A stretch of 27,052 nucleotides of DNA from Fragilariopsis cylindrus CCMP1102 (GCA_900095095.1 FMBT01000666.1:1-27052); one strand, 5' to 3'. Positions 1 to 10,028 are shown, counted from the first letter of the stretch. Numbers and translations are program-made. Notes: generated by a model not told the origin, from the letters alone.

Positions 1-920
1 TTCTAGTCTAGTCTAGTATGATTATGTTGTTACCAAGATTGATGAATGGTTCTCCTTCCAGATTTCACGCATGTATAATATATTATGTGAGAGCATTGTA
101 CCAAATCAGATCCATTGGGACTGGTGAGACCTTTAGTAGTAGGGAGAAGACTCTCGGAGCTCGACGAATTACCAAAGCGCGTCTACCGAGATAGGGATTA
201 GGATAACTACTACTGCTACAAGAGTACGTGCTTAACAAAAGATGGGTATAGGGGAAGGAGTGGATTGATCGATCGATCGAAATATAACCAATTGGTATAT
301 TTCGATCCAGAAGGAAATATATAGGCGTTGATGGTACTACAGTAGCTGAATTACGACGCACAACAAACTATGGTTGGGAGAATGAATGTTCTACTGTTCG
401 ATCGTAAGAACATCGACATTGAGGGTGTATGTTAGATTCTCTGAAGTCAACTTGGTACCCATATACACAACCTCATAGAATGCTCCCCAAATGACCAAAT
501 TCAACCAATTTTCTTATTTTCATTAAGTGTAAGATATCTTAATTTTCGTCTCATAAGTTTGTATTAATTGGACCTATATTGATGGAGCTTTGATCGCATT
601 CCCAGTGTTATATTGATGATGGAATGATTATTTTCCATATCAATTCTTAATAATTTTCCTTTTGTCGCGAGACTATTGCTCGGAACGCGCGTGAAAGCTT
701 TGTAGGATAGGATATAGGGCATAAATAGCACTGTAAAGAATCAAAACACGCACGTACTTCTAGTAGTTGTACAGCAGGACACGACACGTGCTCTTATAGA
801 AATGGACTGAATCTTTCGATTTTTTCATTTTATTATTCAATATCTATTTATGTGGTCTTGTAGAGATTGCACGTTCTTCACATTCATGAGATTCGATCTT
901 AATTCACCGTTCACACGCGC

Positions 921-1046
921 GTATTTTGTCGAAGAACTCGAATCAAGGATCGGAAAACGTACTTCAAAGTATTAGATGCGCGAGATTCTTGTGCATCTAA
1001 CTAGGTTTTCCGATTAGAATGAAATCGAAGTTCTTCGACAAAATAC
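921..1046. repeat. Nested foldback (inverted repeat)
   Basis: The outer arms are a perfect 17-bp inverted repeat: GTATTTTGTCGAAGAAC at 921-937 and its complement at 1030-1046. Inside them, CGGAAAAC at 951-958 pairs with GTTTTCCG at 1005-1012, and AGATGC at 974-979 pairs with GCATCT at 993-998. The three stems are nested in order, so one strand could fold into a single long imperfect hairpin. It could be a small foldback element or a structured RNA; the sequence does not decide. Confidence 0.8.
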
Positions 1047-1133
1047 CGTACATTTATCAAAATTCAAAGGAACAATTAGAAGTAAATCGAGTTCTTCGAC
1101 GAATTACGGTACATTTATCAAAAAATTCAAAGA
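1024..1133. repeat. Diverged direct repeat, two copies of about 47 bp
   Basis: Copy 1 (1024-1070) and copy 2 (1086-1133) share the order GTTCTTCGAC, then AC(G)GTACATTTATCAAAA, then ATTCAAAG, with a few substitutions and small indels. Copy 1 overlaps the right arm of the foldback at 921-1046, so part of that arm is present a third time in direct orientation. Confidence 0.75.
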
Positions 1134-1603
1134 AATGAACCAATGAATAAATGAATCATGTGCTTCCTTTAAGTAGCTATTTACATTCCCACATTCATCA
1201 ATAGCCTCACAAATAATATTTTTATCAACAACTCCATTTATTTCCATTGTTCATCGCGTTACCTTCACAAGTTACAGTACTTTTTATTTTAAATTCTAAA
1301 CACATAATAAAAACACACCCACATACACACCGTACCTCACTCCCGTAGCTACTCCAATCAATCTCTTAAATATACACACACATCACACATATTACATACC
1401 GTAACATACCTCTCTTTTTGTTGTGGAGTTTTTTAAATCCTCAACCACTCACCTCAACGGATCTTCACGATAATACTGTACAGATACTGTATTCCTTTCT
1501 CTTCTCAGTCGCTCGGTCCTTTTGTCATTTTTTGAAACAACTCAATCGTACTAAAACTTCCCCGTACTATACGGCAGGCAGTGGCTGTAGCGACAATAGA
1601 ACG

Positions 1604-4311
1604 ATGATGATGCAGACACAAGAATCAACACCACGACCACCACTTCCACTACCTCCTGTTCCGTCACTAACGATATCACAATCACAACTCAATCATACTA
1701 CTACTACTACTACTACTACTACTACGATCAACAATAAGGCAACAAGAGAAACATCACCAGTAATAACAAGCACAGTAGAAGAGTACAATAATAATAATCA
1801 TCAAATTGATGACAACGACTTAGTAGTCATGCCACATATGGTGGATCTATATCCAATCGTTCACGATTTAACAGAAGATGAATACAGTAATAATAATCGC
1901 GGACGAGATAATACTAATTATAATGGCGGACGACGCCGAAGCAGTAGTAGTAGCAATAGCAGCAACAGTTTTTTCCAACAAGATTATTCATTAATGAATA
2001 ATAGCACATCCTGGCTCTGTAGTAGTAATTCTGGTGGTTCATTTATGTATACAGAAGGAGAAGAGGATGACGTTGAACAGAAAATAATATCATTACCATC
2101 ACCAACATCCACAACACAAATAGTACAATTTCAACAGCAACAGCAGCAACAACAGTCTCGATTATTAAGAAGAAGATTACCAAGAATAAGAATAAGAAAA
2201 AGATCATTCCGTGATGAATATGTGTTAACTCAACAGGTACGTAACGTAAATCAAATTAGTTAGTCATAAGTGTTCTTTCCATACATACCCTTCCCTTTCC
2301 CTTTCCTCTCGGTCACTCATATCACCCAACTGAAATCAACTCAACTCATTCGCTTCACTTCACTTATCTACTCAACTCAACTCAACTCAACTCCACTCCA
2401 CTCCACTCAACTCAACTCAATAATCACGCCCACTAATTCAACTCATCGTCGTAGATTAAACAAGGAAATGTCTCCACATTATGGGAATGTGTCCATCGTT
2501 CTACTGGTATACGATATTGTGTGAAAGCGATTGATACCAGATTATTTCGATCTGAATCTGATTATGATATAGCAAAACGTGAAATTTATATGTATCGATG
2601 TATTCATCGAATAAGAAAACAACAACAACAACAACAACGACGAGATGAACGAGCACAGCAACAACAAACCACTGTCAATAATCAGACCAACGATGATATT
2701 TCATATTATGCACTTCCTACAATTCAAGATATATTTACTAACGATGATCATAATGATGATGTTTTTTGGTATATCGTACAAGATTATGTAGCTGGTGGTC
2801 AAAATTTAGGAATGCATTTAGTACCTACAATGACAATACAACAGCAGCAGCAACCACAACAAAAACGACCACCACAACAGCAACTAAAATCAAATGAATC
2901 CCAAATACGTTCCTTGATAAAATCTATATTATTAGCATTATCTGAACTACATGATATGAATATATGTCATAATGATCTGCGTCCTGAAAATATTCTTGTT
3001 CAAAGACATCAACAACATAAACGTGATTGCTGTTGGAAAGATTTGAAATTATGTGATTTAGGTCGTGCGAAGTTTGTTACTCATGATGATCATAATAACA
3101 ATAATAATAATCCACGACATAGTAGTTTATACTATACAGCCCCGGAGGTTATATTAGGTCATGTATCATGTTCTTTCGCATCTGATATGTGGAGTGTTGG
3201 GGTGATACTATACCAATGCTTTTCATCCGGTGGTGAATTACCCTTTCGTGGTTATAAAAATAATAGAAGCAATAACAATAAGGTCAATGAAGGCAGTCAC
3301 TGTAACACGAATAAGGCCAATAGGAGGTCTCGTCGCCATAGTAAATCGAATAATTCGGCACCATCACTATCCGCCTACTGTCCATCATTGTCATTATCCT
3401 TGTCGTCGTCATCAACGAGCATTTCTTCATACTCTTCCAATCGTTCGAATGCTTCTTCGGCACCACCAGCAGCAACAACAAAAACAACAACAATGAACAG
3501 TAATGGTTGCAGCAATCAAAAAATATCAACAACGATACTTCGTCAACAAATTAAACAACATATTTGTCAAGGTGACTTCAATTTCGGTAGTAGATCATGG
3601 TCAAATGTATCACGTGAAGCAAAACAATTTATATCAAATTTACTCCGTACAGATCCTACTGTACGTATGACATGTAAAGATGCATTGTCACATCCATGGT
3701 TAATCAATAATAATGACCATGTAACTAGTGGAAGAGGTGGCGGTATTAGTGGTGTAAGTTCTCATCATTACCATCATCATCCATTATACTACCCATCATC
3801 ATCATCACCAACATCGCCTCTATTACAACTACGACCAGTAGCAGAAATAGGAGCAGCAGGAGCAAGAGTAACTTCAATGGAACGACGAGATCAAGAGCAG
3901 CAGCAACAACATCAGTACGACGCAGCAACCGCTGCTACTGGAGCTAGTACTGCTGCTTCCTCGGCTGATGTCGTCGGTACTACGAAAAATAATAATAGTG
4001 ATGATAGTTATAATACTAATAAATCAATGGTACATAGATTGTTTGGAAGACTAAAAAAGAATAATAACAATAATAAGTATCATCAGAATCATCAACGGCA
4101 TTCGAATCACAACCAGAATCCCCAGCACCAGCACATGCACATGCATCATCGGTCTACAAAAAGTGATACATCCGCTGCTGTCACTACTTTTAACAATCAC
4201 AATCACAATCCCCAGCACATGCCTATGCATCATCGGTATACAAAAAGTGATACATCAGCTGCTGTCACTACTTGTAACAATAACAACGCTGCCGCTGCTG
4301 CTATGCTATAA
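1604..4311 (+). CDS. Serine/threonine protein kinase, low-complexity rich (two exons)
   Basis: Predicted product is about 829 residues: exon 1 1604-2236, phase-0 intron 2237-2454, exon 2 2455-4311. The start is the first of three consecutive ATGs; further upstream the frame has no ATG. Splicing joins YVLTQQ to IKQGNVSTLWEC and so rebuilds the glycine-loop region, which neither exon holds alone. Visible kinase landmarks are the VK of beta-3 (Lys about 235), HNDLRPEN (catalytic loop, about 383), DLG (about 412), APE (about 440), SDMWSVGVILY, and a closing HPWL near 624. HRD is changed to HND, keeping the catalytic Asp. Insertions rich in Gln, Asn and Ser interrupt the domain, the largest (about 90 residues) after LPFRGY. 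The N-terminal 200 residues and C-terminal 200 residues are low complexity. The layout resembles CAMK-type kinases, but the subfamily is not certain. The substrate is unknown. Confidence 0.88.
2237..2454 (+). other. Intron of the kinase gene
   Basis: The donor is CAG|GTACGT and the acceptor CGTCGTAG|ATT. Length is 218 nt and phase is 0. The second half carries a CTCAA-type pentamer repeat (about 2335-2420). Removing it joins the exons in frame exactly inside the kinase ATP-binding loop, which is strong evidence that the intron is real. Confidence 0.88.
4105..4278 (+). repeat. Tandem duplication in the kinase C-terminal tail
   Basis: Two in-frame copies (4105-4194 and 4195-4278) encode a His/Asn/Gln-rich stretch followed by HHR(S/Y)TKSDTSAAVTT. 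The TKSDTSAAVTT block is identical in both. Copy 2 is six bases shorter, so the reading frame is kept. The tail is outside the catalytic domain. Confidence 0.85.
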
Positions 4312-4327
4312 TAATGTCTTCTTTCAA

Positions 4328-5009
4328 TTAACTCAACGAATTCAATTCAATTTGATTTACGTTCGAAAAAGGCAGCCACGAATGAACGTCCTGTTTTGGT
4401 TTAACGGTAACACTTTCACTACTCTTGATACTTAATTCTTTCTCATCATAACTTCGTACGACAGAAGCACGACGATTGGGATCGACCTTTACTTCATCAT
4501 TATAAAAAAATCCATGGACACATCGAAAGGCTGCAATTGCAAGAGCTGTTCCTAATACAATAAAGATAGGATATGTACTCGGATCAGCCAACCATGTTGT
4601 TTTCATAAATGCATCCGATTTTTCCCATCGTCGTCGTGTAATAAATAATGGTTCATCGGGTGTGCTTTCACACTTGAAGGAGGAGGAGGAGGACTGGTAG
4701 TGGCTAAAGCTCTACGATTAATACCTTTAACAATCAATTGTTGTAGTCGACTATTGCTTCTGCTAGCAACGACGTGAATATTGTTGTTGTTCTTGCTACT
4801 ATAAAAGCAGCGACTGTGTGTACCGTCCATAAATAAGCGACAAAAAATACTATGATGATGAGTATAGAAGAGATCAATTACAACACATATGATAAAAAAC
4901 ATCAGAAAACAGAACGATGACAACGACGGTGAAATAAAGTACGATACATTACGTACCGAGCGGCTTGTTTACTCAAGGATAATAAGGCAGTAGAGGAAAC
5001 GTTCAACAT
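4328..5009 (-). CDS. NDUFA4/B12D-like mitochondrial inner-membrane protein (two exons)
   Basis: Exon 1 is 5009-4957 and encodes MLNVSSTALLSLSKQAAR with the last codon split. Exon 2, 4703-4328, joins in phase 2 and gives a product of 142 residues. The donor is GCTCG|GTACGT; the most likely acceptor is CTTTAG at 4704, though AGAG and AAAG nearby also keep the frame. The N-terminus looks like a mitochondrial presequence: it is basic, rich in Ser and Leu, and lacks acidic residues. PDEPLF and RRRWEKSDAFMKTTWLADP follow, then a membrane helix (about 60-82), then NDEVKVDPNRR. That last motif matches the NPEVRV-type signature I know from NDUFA4/B12D proteins, small single-helix proteins of the respiratory chain (NDUFA4 is attached to cytochrome c oxidase in mammals). 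The last 40 residues are a hydrophilic extension of unclear role. The stop lies 16 bp from that of the convergent kinase gene, so the two transcripts probably overlap. Confidence 0.78.
4704..4956 (-). other. Intron of the NDUFA4/B12D-like gene
   Basis: The donor is GTACGT at 4956 and the preferred acceptor TTTAG ends at 4704. The intron is 253 nt and interrupts a codon after its second base. Without splicing, the conserved part would begin at an internal Met and lack a presequence. A reading frame across this stretch (about 4603-4923) ends in a stop just before the conserved domain and is not the product. Confidence 0.72.
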
Positions 5010-5464
5010 GATTGCTGATATATGGTTTTGATATGGCAGCGGCGGGATGCGTGTAGAGAATACTGATATTTACTGATGATGGTAATTAGTTACTAGTTAG
5101 AAACACAATTATTATTTGAGCTTCTTACAATGGTAACGGCGAAATGGCGACATGTGGAAAGAAGCAAATCGATTCCAGATTCGTTAGCGAGCGATGTGAT
5201 TGATTTTGTGGTCGACATGCCCCTGACATGAGTCAGTCAGTGAATAACATAAAATCAGAGAGTTTTATAAGAAGCCAATCGAAGAAGAATCAATCCGGGA
5301 CAGAACTTCGCGCTTTTCAGAATTAAAAAAAAAATCAAAATGATACAATAATGATTAAAATATTATCACCCTCTGGAACAAGAAAATCAACCAAATACTA
5401 ATAGCTAACATCAGTAGTCGTCGTAGTAATACAGTCCCATATTATATTGGTGGTGGTATCAGCA

Positions 5465-5625
5465 TGTTTGTATCCACGTGTCAAACACGTTATCATGTTT
5501 GAAGTCACATTTGAAACATGCTGATATCATGTTTGGAAAATTTGAGTCTTCTACGAATAGTCGACTGATTCGAGTTGAGTGAGTCGAATGAATCAATTTG
5601 TATACGACTTAAGAAAGTCTGATCA
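5465..5625 (+). repeat. Dispersed non-coding element, copy X
   Basis: Read forward this block contains, in order, CCACGTGTCAAACA, AAACATGCTGATATCATGTTT, AAATTTGAGTCT, GAGTGAGTCGAATGAATCAA, TTTGTAT, ACGACT and AAAGTCTG. The same order appears on the minus strand at about 10640-10782. It sits about 450 bp upstream of the NDUFA4-like start codon. It has no coding capacity that I can see. Confidence 0.72.
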
Positions 5626-5697
5626 GTCTTACGTAAAAGTATACGGGATTCGTTTGTTTTTGACACTCTGAATAATACACTAACTTACTAACTTACG

Positions 5698-5734
5698 GTA
5701 CAGTACTTCGAGTACAGTAGTACCGGTACTGTAC
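5698..5734. repeat. GTAC-rich palindromic knot
   Basis: GTACAGTAC at 5698-5706 is complementary to GTACTGTAC at 5726-5734, and GTACTTCGAGTAC lies within the left half. The region can form alternative hairpins. It is one of several places where this 9-mer appears in spacer DNA. Confidence 0.7.
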
Positions 5735-6000
5735 GCACTGTATGATAATTTTATTTTAGACATAAACTACCTTCATACGTACATACGTACATACGTACGC
5801 TTGTTTAATAATAACATACCATAGTTTGAGCGTCTGTTTTATATTTCCAAAAAGGATAGAAAAAGCCCCCAACAGTACTCTGTATGCTAGGCCTAGGACT
5901 ATTACAATAGATCCTAGTCCTGATAAGGATACAAACTTAAACTATACTATCTGAAATACAATAGACAATATTTCTATTTATTTATTTATTTATTTTTATT

Positions 6001-7496
6001 TTATTCAAATGGTTTCATAAAATACCATCCAATACCAATTGCAATCCAGATCAATAGTAATACAATAGATAAACTTACTATCATCCATACACCACATGAT
6101 AGTGGTTGACATCTACCATGACGTTGACGTTGACGTTGATTCCGTTGTTGACGTCGATCTCCGTTGTTATCTTTTTCATCATCATCATCATCATCATCAC
6201 TACTATTATATTGCTCATGATCACCATTGTCATCACCACCATCAATAACACGACAACAACAACGAAAATCTAAAAAATCTCTTTTTCGTTTTATCATAAT
6301 TAATGTGGAAACTGATTGTGGTATGCCACTATTATTACTGTTGTTGTCATTAGTACTGTTGTCATCATTTTCATTATTATTATTATTATTGGGCGATGAG
6401 GATGATGAGGAGGATGAATATAATGATCTTGCGGACCATGCTGCTAATGCTGCTGCTGCTGTTGCTGCTACTGCTGGTGGATCAGTGGACGACCGTGCTC
6501 CTGCTCCTGGTGCTGCAGCTGCTGATGGAAAAGAAGCAAAGGAAGCAAAATTATCACCCCACTACTACAATCACTAATTTCAATAATGTAGGATGACGTA
6601 TCATCACTACTTTTGTCATTCTTATTATTATTGAAACTAGTAAACGCAAAAGATTCCGTAAAATCAGTAGTGATTAGACTTCTCTTGGAAACATCAATCT
6701 TTGCTCTATCCACTGTGAATGATACACCAGCATCACCATCATTCACTTTGAAATGATCTGTTAATAATACATTACTATTTGCTGTACTTTTATCATTATA
6801 CTCTGTATATTCATCAAATGAATCACTATTGACTGTTTCAATATCATAGTCAATATCTGAATTACAACTAACTGTTCCAACAATATTATTGATACTATTA
6901 TTATTCGCCAATGTCGTCGATTGGGATGCAGTAGAATTAGAATTAGACTTCGACGTTGTAACCAATGGCATTGATGACAGTGAAACAGGTCTAATATTGG
7001 GAGGATAGGAGGAAGTAACAACGTTATTACGATTTAATTGAGGATGAAGATTCTTATTACTATTATTCTTACTATAATATTTTGATGGAACCCAATCATT
7101 AGTAGTAGATGAAAAGGCCTTTGATTTTAAATTATCAACATTCTTTGTTTGTGTTGGTATTGTATATGGTTCCCAGGAGGTACGTGGAATTGAATTCCGA
7201 TGTATCTCTTTTGTTTGTTTTGACATGTGTATATTTTTAGGTTGATTTGGATCACGATCTATTGTTTTTAATCTTTCTGGTACCCAATCTGACGATGCCG
7301 CAATAATAACGGCCCGTTGTTGCTGTTGCTTTGCTTCGAGATGACGTTTCTTGGAACGTAGATCATCTACAAACATCGAGTTCCTATTCCTTCTAGCATT
7401 GTATTCTTCTTCTTCTTGCTGTTGTTGTTGTTGTTGTTGCTCCTCCTCATCTGATATATTATACCCGGGAGGATCTGCTACTGCTGTCGTCGCCAT
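6001..7496 (-). CDS. Low-complexity protein with C-terminal membrane anchor (probably two exons)
   Basis: I do not recognise a family. Exon 1 starts MATTAVADPPGYN at 7496 and has poly-Gln and poly-Glu near residues 19-31, then repeats the short motif SDWVP / NDWVP (about 70 and 135) separated by a basic, Pro-containing stretch. An open frame on the same strand ending at 6001 continues far upstream of its first Met. It encodes Ala-rich, Ser-rich, Asn-rich and Asp-rich tracts, then a basic Gln/Arg segment, and ends in one hydrophobic helix (VWMIVSLSIVLLLIWIAIGI) with a short WYFMKPFE tail. The two frames differ by two bases. A short intron (6522-6610, or 6522-6568) with a pyrimidine-rich end and CATCAG acceptor would join them into about 468 or 482 residues. 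The product would be tail-anchored in a membrane. If the intron is wrong, these are two genes or a frame error. Confidence 0.6.
6522..6610 (-). other. Inferred short intron
   Basis: The acceptor region reads TTTGCTTCTTTTCCATCAG with a strong pyrimidine tract. Donor GTAGTGATG at 6610 gives 89 nt, and donor GTAGTAGTG at 6568 gives 47 nt; both keep the frame. Neither donor is as good as the GTACGT and GTAAGT donors elsewhere in the window, so the exact boundary is uncertain. Confidence 0.42.
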
Positions 7497-8695
7497 TATT
7501 TGTATTATTGTATTGTTTGTTTGTTTGTTTGTTTATTTGTTATTTACTTATTTCCTCTACGGTACGTACGATCGACGTAATGTCCAGAACAGAACAGAAC
7601 AGAACAGAATAAAATAAAATAAATACTGCTACTAACAGTGCAGTACTGTTCACACGCGTTTTATTCTAAGTTGAGACGTACTATATATATGGTCTACAAT
7701 ACAACTACAGTACGGTAACAAGCAATGCTGATTCCAAGATAGCAAAGAAAAGTCGTTGAGCCCGAAGACGAAGAAGAAGGAGAGCTTGCTTCGTTGACAT
7801 TGATTATTGTTGCTGTTGATCGACGAGCATACGGTCCATAAAATTTAATTTAATATTCCTCAATCTCAGAGATTATTCTTGTGCTCTCTTTATTTTCGTC
7901 GAGTGTCGGCGGGAGACCCTCTCAAAATTTGTTAAACGAGCATGATGATGATATCATTTTTGAAACGTGGAATTGATGAAAAAGCACAAAGAGAAGATAG
8001 AGGGGGAAGGAGGAAAACGAGTTTTTTCTTTTAATTCTATTTTTTTTTGAAATTATTGGATTTGGTGGCTGCTATAATAAAAATTAGTGGATTTTGACCC
8101 CTGTCCCCATCTTCAAACATGATGATATATCATGATGATGCGAAACTACGTTCGGATTCAAACACAATGGTATCAGGCAGCATGTTTCAAACGTACAAGG
8201 CTGGATTCGATTGATTGATTCATTCAATGTACAGTACCACTGGCTTATGTACTACGCTACAGTACGGTACTATAAATCAGTAGCTAGCCCTGTACTGTAC
8301 GTCTAGTTACTGCGGTAGTGTACAGTATATATAGTCCTACGGTTTGTGTTCTATATTTTATTATGTCATGTCCCAACTATACTAACTAGCTACTTTGATT
8401 TATTTTGAATTCAATTCAATCCAACTTAACTCAACGCAACGCAACGCAACGCAACTCAACTCCAATTCGTATCGTGCCCACTATTACTGTACTGCTGTAC
8501 AGGTACTGCTACTACTACTACTACTAATACTCCTCCTATTCTTTAGATACATACGTCTTATTATGTTTTTTTCTCTCTCTCTTTCTATCCGTATCATCCT
8601 ATCATATCACATCATTGTCGTGCTGCGTTGCGTTGCGATGCGATGCGTTGTTGGAACTTCTAAGTCTAGCCTTAGTTCAAGTTCTAGTTCTTAGT
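7497..8695. other. Spacer between two minus-strand genes
   Basis: No gene is seen. Next to the start codon at 7496 are TTTG tetramers (about 7513-7535) and an AGAAC/AAAAT pentamer run (about 7586-7622). A diverged relative of the dispersed element lies at about 7918-7970, with another fragment at about 8110-8230. GTACAGTAC and its complement occur at 8229 and 8292. CAACG pentamers (about 8431-8455) face complementary CGTTG/GCGAT pentamers (about 8623-8652), close to the stop at 8696. Confidence 0.6.
8431..8652. repeat. Complementary pentamer repeats facing each other
   Basis: A run of four to five CAACG units (about 8431-8455) is followed, about 170 bp later, by GCGTT/GCGAT units (about 8623-8652), which are its complement with a few changes. 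They lie just past the stop of the 8696-9919 gene, so the 3' end of that transcript could form a stem. Confidence 0.6.
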
Positions 8696-9919
8696 CTACT
8701 TTCCTGTATGTACAACAGCACTATAAGCAGTTAGTATACCATCAATTTTTTGTAAGCAATCTTTTCGTTTTTTTTCTATCCCTATTTTCCGTCTTATTTT
8801 TAAATTATAATATTGTCCATCCACATCAAAAAAATAGACATATCCATGTGTATCAAATAATACCTGAAAATCTTTAAACATCTTCGGTTTTAAATTCAAC
8901 ATTCGTTTCATTATTTGTATACTCTCCATAAAATTGTTCGAGAAATTTGTAGTGTTATTTTGTAAAAAGAACTTATTCTTTTCATCTAGATATCTACCAT
9001 AATTATTTGGACTACATCCAAAGAATAACATATCATTTATATTAACTTTACGAACTTTTTGAATAGCAACTTTTGATTTTGTATATAGTAACTCTGGACT
9101 CCTATATCTTTTTTGATTTGTATTATGTGCTAAATCATTTAATTTTGTTAGAGTTGTATTACTTAATTCCACAATTGTCGGACGTTCATTTATATAAAAA
9201 TGATAACTACGTTTACGTTTACGTTTACGTTTTTGTTTCGAGTTCGAGTTGTCACTAAATTTTTGTTTATCAATCCATTTTGTAAATTCCCATGCTTTTA
9301 TAAATTTAATTAATTGTTTTTCATAATCTTTATAAGTACCAACTAAATAACCAATATCATTTGGATATGCTAATGATGATATAAAACATTTTTTCTTACC
9401 ACAATCTAATCTAGTATTATTATTAATATTTGATTGAGATGAAGATGATGATGACGATGATTCTGATTCTCGTGATGCTAATTGTGATTCTGATGCTGAT
9501 GGTAGATCGAAATCATCAGCAATATTAACAATTTTAGCAGTAATTACGTCCGATGCAGACGAAGAGGCGACAGCGTCATAGGTAACAGTTGCTGTTGCCG
9601 TATTTTTTGTTTTTGTTTTGTGCGTTGTATTTGTATTTTTGGAAGATTCTACGATTTTACTGTTGGTATTTCTGGTTCCGACGAAAGGGCTACCACCATA
9701 ATGATCACCATTAGGAATATTGATATAATTTGTATTGTAAACTAATAAGGTCGATGATAATGCGATAAGATTCAAATAATTGTTTACTGTAAAGAAGGTA
9801 ATACCAATCATTAACGAACAACGATATAATACTAGTAGTTCCCTTCGATTCTGTTGTGGTTGTGATGATGGTCGCCGTGGCCGTGGCCTTCTTGGTAATG
9901 GCGACGATGGTGACGGCAT
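8696..9919 (-). CDS. Type II membrane protein with a DFQVL…GYVYFFDVD motif, unknown function
   Basis: The product is about 407 residues in one exon. A basic, Pro/Arg-rich head (1-26) precedes a hydrophobic segment (about 29-62), which suggests an N-terminal signal anchor with the rest in the secretory lumen. A Thr/Asn/Ser-rich linker with several N-glycosylation sequons runs to about 170. The conserved-looking part starts at DCGKKKCF (about 171) and continues through IGYLVGTY, a basic KRKRKRKR insertion, VAIQKVRKV (about 283), MLFFGC (about 296) and KDFQVLFDTHGYVYFFDVDG (about 348-367). The last motif resembles the metal-binding end of kinase-like folds, and I recall similar motifs in uncharacterised stramenopile proteins, but I cannot confirm this from sequence alone. 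A purine/pyrimidine (GT)n tract lies shortly upstream of the ATG. Confidence 0.75.
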   Translation of the reverse strand: MPSPSSPLPRRPRPRRPSSQPQQNRRELLVLYRCSLMIGITFFTVNNYLNLIALSSTLLVYNTNYINIPNGDHYGGSPFVGTRNTNSKIVESSKNTNTTHKTKTKNTATATVTYDAVASSSASDVITAKIVNIADDFDLPSASESQLASRESESSSSSSSSQSNINNNTRLDCGKKKCFISSLAYPNDIGYLVGTYKDYEKQLIKFIKAWEFTKWIDKQKFSDNSNSKQKRKRKRKRSYHFYINERPTIVELSNTTLTKLNDLAHNTNQKRYRSPELLYTKSKVAIQKVRKVNINDMLFFGCSPNNYGRYLDEKNKFFLQNNTTNFSNNFMESIQIMKRMLNLKPKMFKDFQVLFDTHGYVYFFDVDGQYYNLKIRRKIGIEKKRKDCLQKIDGILTAYSAVVHTGK

Positions 9920-9995
9920 CCAACAATAAGGATTCTGATCTTTTCGTTTGCGTTATTGTGTTACGTTGTGCTAATTCATTAACGACAAAATAAGA

Positions 9996-9997
<2 letters not shown>

Positions 9998-10028
<31 letters not shown>

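Larger units (their letters stand above)
1..1603. other. Non-coding left end with 5' flank of the kinase gene
   Basis: I see no convincing gene here. A minus-strand reading frame of 92 codons at 83-361 has no recognisable domain and no splice support. Notable content is a nested foldback at 921-1046, a diverged direct repeat at 1024-1133, a TCTAG pentamer run at the very left edge, and an AC-rich stretch (about 1310-1400) just upstream of the kinase gene that probably belongs to its 5' leader or promoter. Part of this region may also be the flank of a gene lying off the left edge. Confidence 0.5.
5010..6000. other. Spacer: promoter side of the NDUFA4-like gene and 3' side of the next gene
   Basis: No gene is seen. 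The spacer contains copy X of a dispersed non-coding element (5465-5625), a palindromic GTAC-rich knot at 5698-5734, a run of TACG/CATACGTA tetramers (about 5776-5800), a short inverted repeat AGGACTA/TAGTCCT near 5894-5918, and a TTTA tetramer run (about 5975-6000) just after the stop of the minus-strand gene on the right. Confidence 0.6.

Noticed and set aside
83..361. Minus-strand frame of 92 codons near the left edge
   Set aside because: It has no recognisable domain, no splice-site support and a composition like spacer DNA. An exon of a gene off the left edge cannot be excluded.
4603..4923. Minus-strand frame with Arg/Ser-rich text that looked like a presequence
   Set aside because: It ends in a stop before the NDUFA4-like domain and is out of frame with it; the exon at 5009-4957 fits better.
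6227..6577. Plus-strand frame with Leu, Asp/Glu and Ala runs
   Set aside because: It is the complement of the trimer repeats in the minus-strand gene at 6001-7496; the runs translate in every frame.
8395..8694. Plus-strand frame of 99 codons
   Set aside because: It is made of pentamer repeats and T-rich sequence that read through by chance.
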